NCBI RefSeq assembly: GCF_003991135.1
Contig: NZ_CP016379.1
Span: forward strand, 2,170,001-2,234,000
DNA: 64,000 bases
Reading direction: 5' to 3'
DNA from: Anoxybacter fermentans
GTDB taxonomy: Bacteria; Bacillota; Halanaerobiia; DY22613
Of this stretch, positions 17,622 through 28,075 are shown piece by piece; positions within the stretch are counted from its first letter, which is position 1; the number at the start of each line of letters is the position of its first letter. The notes beneath the pieces were generated by a model. It did not search any database. It saw only the letters and a list, made by a program, of their open reading frames with translations, and had not been told where the DNA came from. The position numbers and the translations under genes are program-made.

Positions 17622-18851
17622 TTATTTAACTTTCACCTGAGCAAAGCGTCGCTTGCCTACTCTAATTACCATACCATCAACAGGCTCAATTTGTGCCTTT
17701 ATATCTGTAATCTTTTCACCATCCACAGAAACAGCACCTTGCTGAATCATTCTCCGTCCTTCACTGTTGCTCTTTACCAGGTTAGCTTTTGTTAGAAGAG
17801 TAATAATCCATATTTTTCCTTCTTCTAAATCTACATCAGTGATTTCCACCTTCGGCATATCCTCTGGAAGACCACCTTTGGAGAAGACCTTTTCAAACTC
17901 AGCCTGAGCTCGTTCCGCAGCTTTTTCATCATGGAAACGGGTAACAATGGCCCGGCCCAGAGCCTTTTTAGCCTCCATAGGATGAACAGAACCGTCTTTC
18001 ATACCCTTTTCCATCTTTTCAATCTCTTCCATTGGAATATCAGTAAGTAAAGTAAAATAACGGATAATCAATTCATCAGGTATAGACATAATTTTGCCAA
18101 ACATATCCTCAGGAGTAAAATTCACTCCGATATAATTTCCTTTACTCTTACTCATCTTCTCTACTCCATCCAAACCTTCCAGGATTGGAGTCATCATAAT
18201 CACCTGAGACTCCTGACCCCAATCTTTTTGCAATGAACGGCCAACTAGCAGATTAAAGAGTTGATCGGTTCCACCCAATTCTATATCTGCTTCGATAGCA
18301 ACAGAATCATATCCCTGCATCAACGGGTAGAAAAACTCATGTATGCTAATTGGTCTTTCTTCTTTCATCCGTTTGGAAAAATCATCTCTTTCCAGCATCC
18401 TGGCAACGGTATATTTAGAGCAGAGATTGATTACATCAGCAAAGTTCATTTTAGCCAACCATTCACTATTATAACGAATAGTAGTCTTCTCCTTATCAAG
18501 GATCTTAAAGACCTGCTCTTGATATGTTTTGGCATTCTCTATAACTTCTTCTCTGGTCAACTGAGGTCTGGTCTCATTCTTACCAGTAGGATCACCAATC
18601 ATCGCAGTAAAATCTCCAATAATCAAAATGACCTCATGACCCAGATCCTGAAACTGACGTAATTTGTTTAAAACAACAGTATGGCCAAGGTGGATATCCG
18701 GTGCAGTTGGATCCATACCCAATTTCACCTTTAATGGTTTACCTGTCTTCTCTGCTTTTTTCAGTTTTTCAACTAATTCTTCTTTAGAAATAATTTGTTC
18801 TACACCGCGCATCAAAAATTCCACTTGTTCTTCAATTGTCATTTTTTTCAT
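17622..18851 (-). CDS. tyrS: Tyrosyl-tRNA synthetase
   Basis: Charges tRNA-Tyr. 409 residues, class I. The HIGH-type motif is in [14 protein letters not shown] (about 47-60) and the KMSKS loop is [11 protein letters not shown] (near 233). The C-terminal ~70 residues are an S4 RNA-binding domain ([20 protein letters not shown]). The KMSKS form and ~410 length mark the second bacterial TyrRS type, unlike the KFGKT/KFGKS form of B. subtilis TyrS. Expression is controlled by the T-box leader directly upstream. Start behind AAGGAGG. Confidence 0.96.
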   Translation of the reverse strand: MKKMTIEEQVEFLMRGVEQIISKEELVEKLKKAEKTGKPLKVKLGMDPTAPDIHLGHTVVLNKLRQFQDLGHEVILIIGDFTAMIGDPTGKNETRPQLTREEVIENAKTYQEQVFKILDKEKTTIRYNSEWLAKMNFADVINLCSKYTVARMLERDDFSKRMKEERPISIHEFFYPLMQGYDSVAIEADIELGGTDQLFNLLVGRSLQKDWGQESQVIMMTPILEGLDGVEKMSKSKGNYIGVNFTPEDMFGKIMSIPDELIIRYFTLLTDIPMEEIEKMEKGMKDGSVHPMEAKKALGRAIVTRFHDEKAAERAQAEFEKVFSKGGLPEDMPKVEITDVDLEEGKIWIITLLTKANLVKSNSEGRRMIQQGAVSVDGEKITDIKAQIEPVDGMVIRVGKRRFAQVKVK

Positions 18852-18887
18852 TCCACCATACCTCCTTATTTCTATAAAGTCAAATAA

Positions 18888-19150
18888 AAAAACTCCAATC
18901 CCACATTGGGACGGAGTTCCGCGGTACCACCCAAATTGCCTCCCTAAATTAAATATAGAGAGACCTCTCGATGAATTCTAACGGGTTTCACCCGGGCCAG
19001 GCCTACCACCAGCAGCTGCTGGCTTCAACCGCCACCTCCTGGGGGTAACTTCAGCAAGGTCGGGATACTGGTTCGCAGCAACCACCAGCTCTCTGAAATC
19101 CCTCTACCTGCCTACTTCTCCCATTCATAGGCTTTTTTATCTGAAAGTTT
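18888..19150 (-). promoter_or_regulatory. T-box leader (Tyr) of tyrS
   Basis: On the minus strand: the AGAGAGC motif with the stem I GCTGGTGGTTGC, a putative Tyr specifier TAT (19065-19067) in CCAGTATCCC, the T-box sequence GGGTGGTACCGCGG (about 18919-18932), and a terminator AACTCC...GGAGTTTTTTT. Uncharged tRNA-Tyr should stabilise the antiterminator. Confidence 0.93.
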
Positions 19151-19162
19151 ATCCTTTATTGT

Positions 19163-19191
19163 ATTATACCATAGTACAATTTCAATTACAA
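19163..19191 (-). promoter_or_regulatory. Sigma-A promoter of the tyrS T-box transcript
   Basis: Minus strand TTGTAA (19186-19191), 17-bp spacer, TATAAT (19163-19168), just upstream of the T-box leader. Confidence 0.8.
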
Positions 19192-19212
19192 CCCCATCTG
19201 GCTTCATTCCAC

Positions 19213-19340
19213 ACAATAAGGCCTCATCATAATCAAGGGCCAGGGACAGCCCTTTGATTAGGAAGTCTTATTTCGTCTGAAATCGAACTTTAGATGGTTC
19301 GAAAAATTTCTTCTGGCGCGAAAAATTAGCTTTTTGCAGT
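19213..19340 (-). repeat. Palindromic cloverleaf repeat, truncated copy E
   Basis: 128-nt fragment with only one arm, from AATAAGGCCTCATCAT through AATCAAGGGCC...GCCCTTTGATTA to CGAAAAATTAGCTTTTTGCAGT. The opposite arm is missing. It lies between the tyrS promoter and the penicillin-binding protein gene. Confidence 0.8.
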
Positions 19341-19495
19341 CAAAAACAACTTGCCAAAGTTTATTTTCAGATAGTCGAAGGCCAATTTGTTTAAATACGA
19401 AAAATAACATAATTTACAAAAGTGCCTTTTATGTAGTAAACACTATATACAAATGATTTTTTATGTTATAATAAATGTGAAAGGAGGACAGAACC

Positions 19496-21946
19496 ATGTC
19501 AAAAAAAGCCTCTCAATTAATTTTGATCAGCAGTTTGTTAATCATCGCCTTAACTTTTGGGACAGGCGTAGGAATTTTAGCATGGATTATAAAAACTGCA
19601 CCTGATGTTTCACAGTTATCAAGATATAGACCGAGTGAAGCTTCTATAATCTATTCTGCAGATGGACAGGTTTTGAGTAGATTATCTATAGAAAATCGAA
19701 TTTATGTACCTCTATCAAAGATTCCTATGGATCTACAAAATGCAGTTGTAGCAGTTGAAGACCAGAAATTCTGGGAGCATAATGGAATTAATTTTTGGGG
19801 CATCTTACGGGCATTTTATGTAGATTTAAAGACCAGATCTTTCGCCCAAGGGGCCAGTACTATCACCCAGCAGTTGGCCCGAAATATGGCACTTCACCAG
19901 AAAAAAATCTTGACCCGTAAAATTCAGGAGGCCTATTTAGCCATCCAATTGGAACGGATATATACCAAAGAAGAAATTCTTGAGATGTATTTAAACCAGA
20001 TTTATCTAGGACATTCAGCCTGGGGAGTTCAAACCGCAGCTCAGCAGTATTTTGGCAAAGATGTAAAAGATTTAACTTTAGCAGAATGTGCTCTGATAGC
20101 AGGAATTATTCAATCTCCCAATAACCTCTCACCTTATAACAACATGGATAAAGCTCTTAAGCGTCGCGCTGTTGTCTTAAATTTAATGGTAGAAGAAGGA
20201 TATATCTCTAAAGAACGGGCCGAACGGGCCAAAAAAGAGCCAATCCGATTAGCAGGTTTGAAACGTAATAATGAAGAAGAAATTGCACCATATTTTACCC
20301 GATATGTCAGGGATAAAGTCATTAAAATGTTTGGTCCAGATATGGTCTATCGGGGTGGTTTAAAAATTTACACCACTTTAGATACAAAAATGCAAAAAGC
20401 AGCTAAAAATGCACTCGCTACTGCTCTGGACCCAGAAAAAGGTTATCTGCCTACTATAAAACGGGCAAAAGGCGAAGACCCGATTCAGCCGCAGGTAGCC
20501 CTGATTTCCATTGATCCACGAACAGGTCATATTAAAGCCATGATCGGCGGCCGTGGAAATGATAAATTCAACCGAACAACTCAGGCTCTCCGTCAACCGG
20601 GTTCGGCTTTCAAGCCCATCGTTTATACAGCAGCTCTTGAAATGGGATATTCACCCGGTGATGTAATTGATGATATTCCAGGCTATTTTGATCCCAAAAA
20701 TCCAAATCCGTGGCCTACCAATTACAATGATAAATATCTCGGACCGATATCTTTACGCGAAGCTTTAACCCATTCTATCAACGTGGCTTCTGTGCGGTTG
20801 TTAAATGAAATTGGAATTGACCCGGCACTTAAAATGGCAGAACGTTTAGGGATCAGTACAATCGTCAAAGAAGGTAAAGTTAATGACCGTAACTTAGGTT
20901 TTGCACTGGGCGGCCTTACTAAAGGGGTTTCTCCCATCGAAATGGCATCAGCTTACGGAGTTTTTGCCAATAAAGGAATCTATGTCGAACCTGTAGCTAT
21001 TCTCAAAATTGAAGACTCCGATGGACATGTACTCTATGAAGCTAATCCAACCAAAAGGATTGTTTTACAGGAAGATGTAGCTTATCTGATAACTGACATG
21101 CTCCGTTCTGTAGTGAATAAAGGAACGGGTTGGAGAGCGGCCATCAAAGGTCGACAGGTTGCCGGTAAAACCGGTACAACCTCAGATTTAAAAGATGCCT
21201 GGTTTGTCGGTTATACTCCAGATATTGTAACCAGTGTCTGGATTGGAGAAGATACTCCACGACCAATGATTTATGATGAAACTGACGAAGAAGGTAATTT
21301 GCTCTTCAGTGAAAATGGCCAACCGGCCAAAATCTCCAGCGCTGAAGCTGCCCGTTTATGGGGTGAATATATGAGGGCTGCTATGAAGGATAGACCAGTA
21401 CTGGAGTTTGAAAAACCTGATAATATAATAACTGTTTCCATTGACCCAATTACCGGAAAACTGCCCAATGAATATACTCCTGAAGTAGTTACAGAAATAT
21501 ATCGCGAAGGAAATGAACCAACAGAAGTAGAACAGCTGCACCAACCTACAGTTAAAGTGGCTATAGATACAGTAACAGGGCAATTAGCAACACCACTCTG
21601 CCCAAAAGAACAGGTTGAGGAATACACTTATCAAAGGGCAACCGGAATTCGGGTTGGCCCTGCTACTCTCACTTTCACCATTAAAAATAAAACTGAGGAA
21701 GCAGAGAATACAAAACCGAAAAAATTCATCTATGTTTTCAAACCCGGTGTACCGGTAATACAAATTAACCCTGAAACAGGTACTCCAATCACCGACAAAA
21801 ACGGTAACTATATCTATCAATATATGCCAACTATACAATGTCAGGAGCATTTACCTTCCACTCCGGTTGAAAAAATAGAAGCCGGAGCGAAAAAAATCAT
21901 CGATACTATCTGGAACTTTTTTAAAGCAGAAGGAAATGGAGAATAA
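19496..21946 (+). CDS. Class A penicillin-binding protein (PBP1A type)
   Basis: Bifunctional peptidoglycan synthase, 816 residues, start ATG behind GAAAGGAGG. One N-terminal transmembrane helix (about 8-32). The glycosyltransferase domain has EDQKFWEHNG (catalytic Glu, near 84) and GASTITQQLARN. The transpeptidase domain has SAFK (in RQPGSAFKPIVY, near 370), SIN (in HSINVASVR) and KTGTT (near 561). The last ~180 residues are a poorly conserved tail with TGKLPNEYTPE-like repeats. Acts at the outer face of the membrane in wall synthesis. Single gene. Confidence 0.93.
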   Translation: MSKKASQLILISSLLIIALTFGTGVGILAWIIKTAPDVSQLSRYRPSEASIIYSADGQVLSRLSIENRIYVPLSKIPMDLQNAVVAVEDQKFWEHNGINFWGILRAFYVDLKTRSFAQGASTITQQLARNMALHQKKILTRKIQEAYLAIQLERIYTKEEILEMYLNQIYLGHSAWGVQTAAQQYFGKDVKDLTLAECALIAGIIQSPNNLSPYNNMDKALKRRAVVLNLMVEEGYISKERAERAKKEPIRLAGLKRNNEEEIAPYFTRYVRDKVIKMFGPDMVYRGGLKIYTTLDTKMQKAAKNALATALDPEKGYLPTIKRAKGEDPIQPQVALISIDPRTGHIKAMIGGRGNDKFNRTTQALRQPGSAFKPIVYTAALEMGYSPGDVIDDIPGYFDPKNPNPWPTNYNDKYLGPISLREALTHSINVASVRLLNEIGIDPALKMAERLGISTIVKEGKVNDRNLGFALGGLTKGVSPIEMASAYGVFANKGIYVEPVAILKIEDSDGHVLYEANPTKRIVLQEDVAYLITDMLRSVVNKGTGWRAAIKGRQVAGKTGTTSDLKDAWFVGYTPDIVTSVWIGEDTPRPMIYDETDEEGNLLFSENGQPAKISSAEAARLWGEYMRAAMKDRPVLEFEKPDNIITVSIDPITGKLPNEYTPEVVTEIYREGNEPTEVEQLHQPTVKVAIDTVTGQLATPLCPKEQVEEYTYQRATGIRVGPATLTFTIKNKTEEAENTKPKKFIYVFKPGVPVIQINPETGTPITDKNGNYIYQYMPTIQCQEHLPSTPVEKIEAGAKKIIDTIWNFFKAEGNGE

Positions 21947-22042
21947 TTTCTGTAACATTTTCTTTATGAAATAAAAAAATACCCTTAAGACCTTTAATCT
22001 TATTAACCGTAAAGAAATGTAATTTCATGTGTATTTAAAAAG

Positions 22043-23823
22043 GGGGCTGTCCCAAAAGTCCCTTTATAACCCCCAAAAGTAAATATTAAAAGAAAGGTGT
22101 TGTCAGAAATTTTTATAAAGACAACACCTTTTTTTTATGGTAAAATATAAATATGAAGAGGAAAAACCATAATAAAAAGACATTTATTGAATATAATATG
22201 AATCAGACAATGTTGCCTTTGAGTTTTGATGTGTTTATTCCTGAAAATCATTTAGTAAGGGTGGTAAATTCAGCTATAGAAAGGATGAATATTGAACCCC
22301 TGCTTGAAAAATATAAAGGTGGGGGTAGAAGCAGCTACCATCCGAAAATGATGCTTAAGGTTATAGTATATGCCTATACTCAGAGAATATATTCATCAAG
22401 ACGAATTGCCAAGGCACTTCGGGAAAATATTTATTTTATGTGGCTTAGTGGTAACAATAAACCTGATTTTCGGACGATAAACCGATTCAGATCAGAGATC
22501 ATGAAAGATGTTATTGATGAGGTATTTGCATCAGTATTGGAACTTCTTATAGAAGAAGGATATGTAAAGTTAGAGAATTACTTTTTAGATGGTACAAGAA
22601 TAGAAGCTAATGCAAACAAATATAGCTTTGTCTGGAGAAAAGCGACAAAGAAGTACAAAGCAAGGCTTAGGGCAAAAATTAATGAACTTTTAAAAGAGAT
22701 TGAGAAAACCAACGAAGAAGAGAATAGATTGTATGGGGATAATGACCTGGAGGAGATGGGTGAAGGAAAAGAAATAGATTCAAAGAAACTCGAAGAAAAA
22801 ATTAAGGAACTTGAAGAACGTCTAGAAAAGAACTCCAAAAACAAGAAGTTAAAGAAAACAATTAAAGAGCTCAAGACTAAATGTCTTCCCAGAATGAAAA
22901 AATATGAGCAACAGGAAGAGATTTTAAATGGACGAAACAGTTATTCTAAAACAGATACTGATGCAACTTTTATGAGAATGAAAGAAGACCACATGAAAAA
23001 TGGGCAATTGAAGCCCGCATATAATGTTCAGATAGGTACAGAGAATCAGTTTGTAGTTGGTTATAGTATTCATCAAAGGCCGGCAGATTCAAGATGCTTA
23101 ATACCTCATTTAGAAAAAGTAAAAGAAGTTACAGGTAAGATTCCGGAAAATGTGATAGCTGATTCAGGTTATGGTAGTGAGGAAAATTATGATTACTTAG
23201 AGAAAGCCAATACTAATATTTATGTTAAGTATAATACTTTTCATAAAGAACAAAAGAAGAAGTTTAAAAATGATATATTTAAAGTAGAAAACTGGCCGTA
23301 TGATAAAGAAAACGACGAGTTTATTTGTCCTGCTCAAAGAAGACTCATTTACTGTAAGACAAAGGAAATTAAGACCGAAAATGGATATACTAAACAAATT
23401 AGATATTACAAATGCGAAAATTGTGATGGGTGTGAGTTAAAAGAAAATTGTACCAAGGCCAAAGGTGATCGAGTAATAAGAATAAATTTTAAATTACGTG
23501 AATATAAGCAAAAGGTAAAGGAAAACCTTTGTTCCGATAAAGGTATGAAACTCCGTTCTCAAAGAGCAATTGAAGCGGAATCTGTCTTTGGAAGGATCAA
23601 AGGTAATTGGTCATTCCGGAGATTTCTGCTTCGTGGCCTTGAGAAAGTAAAAATTGAATGGGGTTTACTGTGTATAGCCCATAACCTGGCTAAACTGGCA
23701 ACAGTATAGAATGTCAGGTATGGGTTTTTATTTTCTTAACAGAAAAATTTTCAATGAATTTGAAATGAACAATGAAAAAAGGGGCCATGCCCAAAAGTAA
23801 TTAATTACTTTTGAGACAGCCCC
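22043..23823 (+). mobile_element. IS1182-type insertion sequence, copy 1
   Basis: 1781 bp bounded by GGGGCTGTCCCAAAAGT on the left and its near-complement ACTTTTGAGACAGCCCC on the right. It holds one transposase gene. A leader hairpin AAAGGTGTTGTC/GACAACACCTTTTTTTT (22093-22138) lies 15 bp before the ORF and looks like a terminator against read-through. The right end is a 43-bp palindrome. No convincing target duplication is visible. The right end is 8 bp past the mutS2 stop. Confidence 0.9.
22153..23709 (+). CDS. IS1182-family DDE transposase, copy 1
   Basis: 518 residues, intact. N-terminal DUF772-type helical domain (about 1-130, PLSFDVFIPENHLVRVVN, SSRRIAKALREN), then an RNase H-like core. 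Candidate catalytic residues are Asp in LDGTRIEANANKYSF, Asp in VIADSGYGSEENY and Glu in AIEAESVFGRIKGNW. A charged coiled-coil insert spans about 175-255 and a Cys cluster (CENCDGCELKENC) sits near 425. It differs from the second copy at about 12 residues. No good ribosome-binding site precedes the start, suggesting low translation. Confidence 0.93.
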   Translation: MKRKNHNKKTFIEYNMNQTMLPLSFDVFIPENHLVRVVNSAIERMNIEPLLEKYKGGGRSSYHPKMMLKVIVYAYTQRIYSSRRIAKALRENIYFMWLSGNNKPDFRTINRFRSEIMKDVIDEVFASVLELLIEEGYVKLENYFLDGTRIEANANKYSFVWRKATKKYKARLRAKINELLKEIEKTNEEENRLYGDNDLEEMGEGKEIDSKKLEEKIKELEERLEKNSKNKKLKKTIKELKTKCLPRMKKYEQQEEILNGRNSYSKTDTDATFMRMKEDHMKNGQLKPAYNVQIGTENQFVVGYSIHQRPADSRCLIPHLEKVKEVTGKIPENVIADSGYGSEENYDYLEKANTNIYVKYNTFHKEQKKKFKNDIFKVENWPYDKENDEFICPAQRRLIYCKTKEIKTENGYTKQIRYYKCENCDGCELKENCTKAKGDRVIRINFKLREYKQKVKENLCSDKGMKLRSQRAIEAESVFGRIKGNWSFRRFLLRGLEKVKIEWGLLCIAHNLAKLATV

Positions 23824-23831
23824 TTATTTTT

Positions 23832-26216
23832 TTAATCGCGCAGTTTAACAATCGTAACTCCAAGACCACCTTCATTTTCTTTACCCAACCGGAACTCTTC
23901 TACATGGGGATGGCCCTTTAATAAATCGTGAATTCCTTCTCTCAATGCACCTGTTCCTTTACCGTGGATTATCTGTACTGATTTTAATCCAGCCAGATAA
24001 GCATCATCCAGATATTTATCAGCTCGTTCCCTGGCTTCTTCATACCGATTTCCTCTTAAATCCAGAGTAGGCTGAATAGTACTAGCCTTAGAACGGACCA
24101 TTTTAGTAAGTCTAATTTTAATCTTCTGCTCTTTCTCTGTAGGTACCTCTACCTTCTCTAAGTCTTTTTTATTCACAGTAATTTTCATAATTCCCGCCTG
24201 AACTATAATCTCATTTTCACTTAAAACTTCCAATACCTCTCCTTTCTGATTTAAGGAGACTATACGAACCCGGTCACCCGGTTCTAATTTTTCTGGAATC
24301 TTATGCTTAACCCGGGCAGAACCTTTAATTTTATTCAAAATCCGGGTGAGTTCATCATCAACATCTTTTAATTCTTTTCTGATCTCCATATTTACCCGTT
24401 CTAAGTTGTTCAAACTCACTTTGCGAGCTTTTTTGATCAACTCATCTGATTTAACCTTAGTTTCAGCCACAATCCTCTTTGCCTCATCAAGAGCCTGAGA
24501 AAGAATCTTTTCACGCTTTTTCTCCAACTTTTTCAACCGATCTTCATATTCTGCTTTAAGTTTCTCCATCTCCTGTCTCAGTTTCTTAGACTCCATTCGA
24601 TCCTTCTGGCTTTGTCGATTCTTCTCCTCTATATCTTTAATCATTTTATCCACTAAAGCTTCATCACTAGAAAGCCCAGATCTGGCTTTTTCAACAATAC
24701 TTTTCGGCAAACCCAGTCTCAAAGCAATCTCCAGGGCATTGGATCTTCCCGGAAGTCCCATGATTAAACGATATGTGGGGGATAATGTCTCTAAATCAAA
24801 TTCCATTGAAGCATTTTCTACACCCTCTTTAGAGTAAGCATAGCTTTTTAGTTCACTATAGTGGGTAGTAGCAATGGTCCGAATATTTCTTTCATGCAAA
24901 TAATCAAGGATAGCCATAGCTAAAGATGCACCTTCTAAAGGATCAGTACCTGCCCCTAATTCATCTAAAAGAACCAGATCTTTACTATCTGCTTGATTAA
25001 GAATATTGATAATCTGGGTCATATGTGATGAAAAAGTACTCAAGGATTGCTCAATACTTTGCTCATCACCGATATCTGCATAAATCCCCTTAAATACAGA
25101 CATCTGAGATTCTGGACTGGCCGGTACATGGAGCCCAGACTGCATCATCAATGTTAATAATCCCACTGTTTTTAAAGTAACCGTCTTACCCCCTGTGTTG
25201 GGTCCGGTAATAATCAGAGTATTAAAACCATTCCCCAAACTTATATCAATGGGTACAGCTTTATTTTTTAACAGCGGATGTCTAGCCTTTTTTAAATCGA
25301 TTAACCCTTTATCATTTAAGGTTGGTTCAGCAGCATCTAAAGCCTGACTGTAATGAGCTCGTGCAAAAATAAAATCCAGCTCAGCTAGTACTTTCAAAGT
25401 ATTAGTAATCCTTTCACTCTCTAAAGCAACTTGACGAGTCAGTTCCTTTAAAATCCGTTGAACCTCCTCTTCCTCTTCTACCAAAAGCTGACGTAATTGA
25501 TTATTAAGCTGTACTACAACCATAGGTTCAATAAAGAGTGTTTGACCACTGGATGACCGATCATGGATAATCCCATTAAAGCTATCTTTATATTCACTTT
25601 TGATAGGAATTACATATCGGTCGTTACGAATAGTAACTATGGCATCCTGAATCATCTTTTGATAAGCACTTCCATTAATAATGCTGTTCAGTTTTTCTTT
25701 AATCCGTCCACCTAATGTCCGAATCCTGCTTCGGATGGAGCGGAGTTTAGGACTGGCATTATCCATTACTTCTCCACTATTATCAATAGCCTGATTAATG
25801 GCATCTTCAATAGATTTAAAGGTCTCAATCCGACTACCAATCTTTAAAACTCTGGAATAAGGATTATGGCCCTGGCGTAAATTATCTTCCTGTTCTTTAA
25901 AGAAATTTTTCAACCGGCGGGCAGCAAATAGAGTAATGCTCACATCCAACAATTCATTTCCATTCAAAACAATTCCTTTAGCAGCACGCTGTAAGATCTG
26001 GCGAAGATCCCGAATTCCTCCAAAAGGTACATTGGGATGTTCATCTAACATTTTTCTTGCTTCAGTAACTTCTTTAAGTCGTTCTTTAATATATTCTAGA
26101 TCATAAACAGGCTCTAACCTTTCTACCAACTCTTTCCCCATCTTTGATGATGCATAAGACTTTAATTCATCGATAATTTTGGAATACTCCAAAACTTTGA
26201 GAGTGTGCTGTTCCAT
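23832..26216 (-). CDS. mutS2: MutS2 endonuclease
   Basis: 794 residues. A MutS core and clamp region (1-300) is followed by the ATPase with Walker A GPNTGGKTVTLKT (near 336), Walker B LVLLDELGAGTDP and TTHYSELK; then a long coiled coil (about 515-630), a KOW-like beta segment and a C-terminal Smr nuclease domain (LDLRGNRYEEA, IIHGKGTGALREG). MutS2 restrains homologous recombination and rescues collided ribosomes in Firmicutes. It is the last gene of the conserved zapA-cvpA-polX-mutS2 order. The IS copy sits 8 bp past its stop. Confidence 0.95.
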   Translation of the reverse strand: MEQHTLKVLEYSKIIDELKSYASSKMGKELVERLEPVYDLEYIKERLKEVTEARKMLDEHPNVPFGGIRDLRQILQRAAKGIVLNGNELLDVSITLFAARRLKNFFKEQEDNLRQGHNPYSRVLKIGSRIETFKSIEDAINQAIDNSGEVMDNASPKLRSIRSRIRTLGGRIKEKLNSIINGSAYQKMIQDAIVTIRNDRYVIPIKSEYKDSFNGIIHDRSSSGQTLFIEPMVVVQLNNQLRQLLVEEEEEVQRILKELTRQVALESERITNTLKVLAELDFIFARAHYSQALDAAEPTLNDKGLIDLKKARHPLLKNKAVPIDISLGNGFNTLIITGPNTGGKTVTLKTVGLLTLMMQSGLHVPASPESQMSVFKGIYADIGDEQSIEQSLSTFSSHMTQIINILNQADSKDLVLLDELGAGTDPLEGASLAMAILDYLHERNIRTIATTHYSELKSYAYSKEGVENASMEFDLETLSPTYRLIMGLPGRSNALEIALRLGLPKSIVEKARSGLSSDEALVDKMIKDIEEKNRQSQKDRMESKKLRQEMEKLKAEYEDRLKKLEKKREKILSQALDEAKRIVAETKVKSDELIKKARKVSLNNLERVNMEIRKELKDVDDELTRILNKIKGSARVKHKIPEKLEPGDRVRIVSLNQKGEVLEVLSENEIIVQAGIMKITVNKKDLEKVEVPTEKEQKIKIRLTKMVRSKASTIQPTLDLRGNRYEEARERADKYLDDAYLAGLKSVQIIHGKGTGALREGIHDLLKGHPHVEEFRLGKENEGGLGVTIVKLRD

Positions 26217-26297
26217 ATCTCATCCTCTCCTTTGATTTCTAATTCCACATTAACACATTATATAACAAATATCAAGCAGAATATAAAATCACTTTTT

Positions 26298-28010
26298 TTA
26301 CCTTTTCAAAAAAGCCAACAATTGATCCCGTGAATAGGTATTAATCACATCTATATCTTCAAGCCAACCACGGCGTACCATGCCTACACCATACTCCATA
26401 TAACCCAATTGTTTTATACTATGGGCATCAGTATTAATTGCCACTTTTACTCCTAATGTTTTACAGATTTTTAAATATTTATCATAAAAATCCAACCGAT
26501 CAAGGGAAGCGTTAACTTCCATCACTGTACCTGTCTCCTTTGCTGCTCTAAGAACACGTTCCATATCAATCATATAGGGGTTTTGCTGATTAATCAATCG
26601 TCCGGTGGGATAAGCAATAATATCCACATGCGGATTCTCCATAGCAGCAATTAACCGATTGGTCAGCTCTTCTTTACTACCCCTAAATTCCGAGTGAATA
26701 GATGCCACTACCAGATCCAGTTGAGCCAATAGTTCATCTGGAAAATCCAGTTGCCCATCTTTTAAAATATCTACTTCGATCCCTTTCAGTAGATAAAAAT
26801 CGGTAAACTGGGCATTTAACTCATCTATAGCCTTCATTTGCTCCATAAGCATACTAATACTCAGCCCATTGGCAACTTTTAAGGATCTGAAATGATCACA
26901 AATGGCCATATATTTATATCCCAGAGCCTGGCCCTCTTTGGCCATCTCTTCAATAGTATTTACTCCATCACTCCAGCGGGTATGAATATGCAAATCTCCT
27001 TTAATTTGATCCAATCTTACCGATCGTGGAAGCCGGCCTTCCATGGCAGCCTCAATTTCCCCTTCTCCCTCTCTCAATTCGGGAATAATATACTTTAAAC
27101 CCAGACTCTCATAAACTTCCTCTTCTGATTCAAAAATGAGACGCTTTCCAGTCTCATCAAACCAATAGTTATACTCAGTCCGCCAACCCCGCCTTTCAGC
27201 TAATCTCTCCAATTGCTTTAGATGAGCTTTTGAACCCGTCGTCATAACCAACCTGAGGGGGTAATCTTCAGGTTCAACCACAAACAATTCCACAAATACC
27301 CCATCTTGTGTTAATATTAAAGCACTATTCTCCTTTCTTTTTATTACCTTTTGACAATTAGTAAGATTTGTAAAAACTCTTAATAATTCTTCACCATCCT
27401 CTGCCGCAGCTAATAAATTTAAATTAGAAATACTTTCCTTATATCTTCTGGCACTACCGACAATCTCTAATTGTTTAACACCTTTAACCCGCTCTAATCT
27501 CGCTATAATATCACGACCAATAAAAAAAGCAAATCTCAAAAAGATTTTACCGGATCCTGTCCTCAGCAGTCTCAGGCTCCGAATTAAATTAGCTTCTGTT
27601 TTATTATTCATCCCCGGCAGTTCCCTAATTTTATGTGCCTGTAATGCTGCTTCTAGTTCTGTAACAGTGGATATCCCCAACATATCATGTAATTTGCTGG
27701 CCATCTTTGGCCCAACCCCGGGAATTTCCAATAACTCAGCCAATTCTTCCGGTACTCTGGATTTTAATTCTTTTAAATATGGGGAATCACCATAGATCAA
27801 AATCTCTTCTATCCGTTGAGCGATGGATTTTCCAATTCCCACAATTTCAGTCAATCGTCCTTCCTTATAGATTTGCTCTAAATCCTCTGTCAGATGCTCC
27901 AACCGTCTCGCCACCTTACGATATGCCCTAACTTTAAAGGGGTTCTCATTAAGAAATTCCAATAAATCTGCAATTTCTCTTAACTTCCAGGCTATAGTTA
28001 GATGTTTCAT
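26298..28010 (-). CDS. polX: PolX-family protein with degenerate polymerase site
   Basis: 570 residues from the ATG at 28010 (MKHLTIAWKLREIADLL) behind AAGGTGGGGAGG. The longer frame to 28094 starts inside a terminator hairpin and is rejected. Order: helix-hairpin-helix region (1-150), Pol beta-like domain, PHP domain (about 330-570). The polymerase aspartates are missing: the usual DID is NLN in GSARRYKESISNLNLL, and the third Asp is Glu (VELFVV). In the PHP domain GDLHIHTRWSDG, CDHF, ASIHSEF and NTDAHS remain, but the usual HPTGR is YPTGR. Probably a DNA-end processing enzyme without polymerase activity; this is inferred. Confidence 0.88.
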   Translation of the reverse strand: MKHLTIAWKLREIADLLEFLNENPFKVRAYRKVARRLEHLTEDLEQIYKEGRLTEIVGIGKSIAQRIEEILIYGDSPYLKELKSRVPEELAELLEIPGVGPKMASKLHDMLGISTVTELEAALQAHKIRELPGMNNKTEANLIRSLRLLRTGSGKIFLRFAFFIGRDIIARLERVKGVKQLEIVGSARRYKESISNLNLLAAAEDGEELLRVFTNLTNCQKVIKRKENSALILTQDGVFVELFVVEPEDYPLRLVMTTGSKAHLKQLERLAERRGWRTEYNYWFDETGKRLIFESEEEVYESLGLKYIIPELREGEGEIEAAMEGRLPRSVRLDQIKGDLHIHTRWSDGVNTIEEMAKEGQALGYKYMAICDHFRSLKVANGLSISMLMEQMKAIDELNAQFTDFYLLKGIEVDILKDGQLDFPDELLAQLDLVVASIHSEFRGSKEELTNRLIAAMENPHVDIIAYPTGRLINQQNPYMIDMERVLRAAKETGTVMEVNASLDRLDFYDKYLKICKTLGVKVAINTDAHSIKQLGYMEYGVGMVRRGWLEDIDVINTYSRDQLLAFLKR

Positions 28011-28075
28011 CCTCCCCACCTTCTCCGGTTTTTTTCTTTCGCTTAAAAGAATTTTTTTCCTTCCCAGTGTCTTAA

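Noticed and set aside
21947-22042. Terminator of the penicillin-binding protein gene
   Set aside because: I could not find a convincing stem followed by a T run before the IS.
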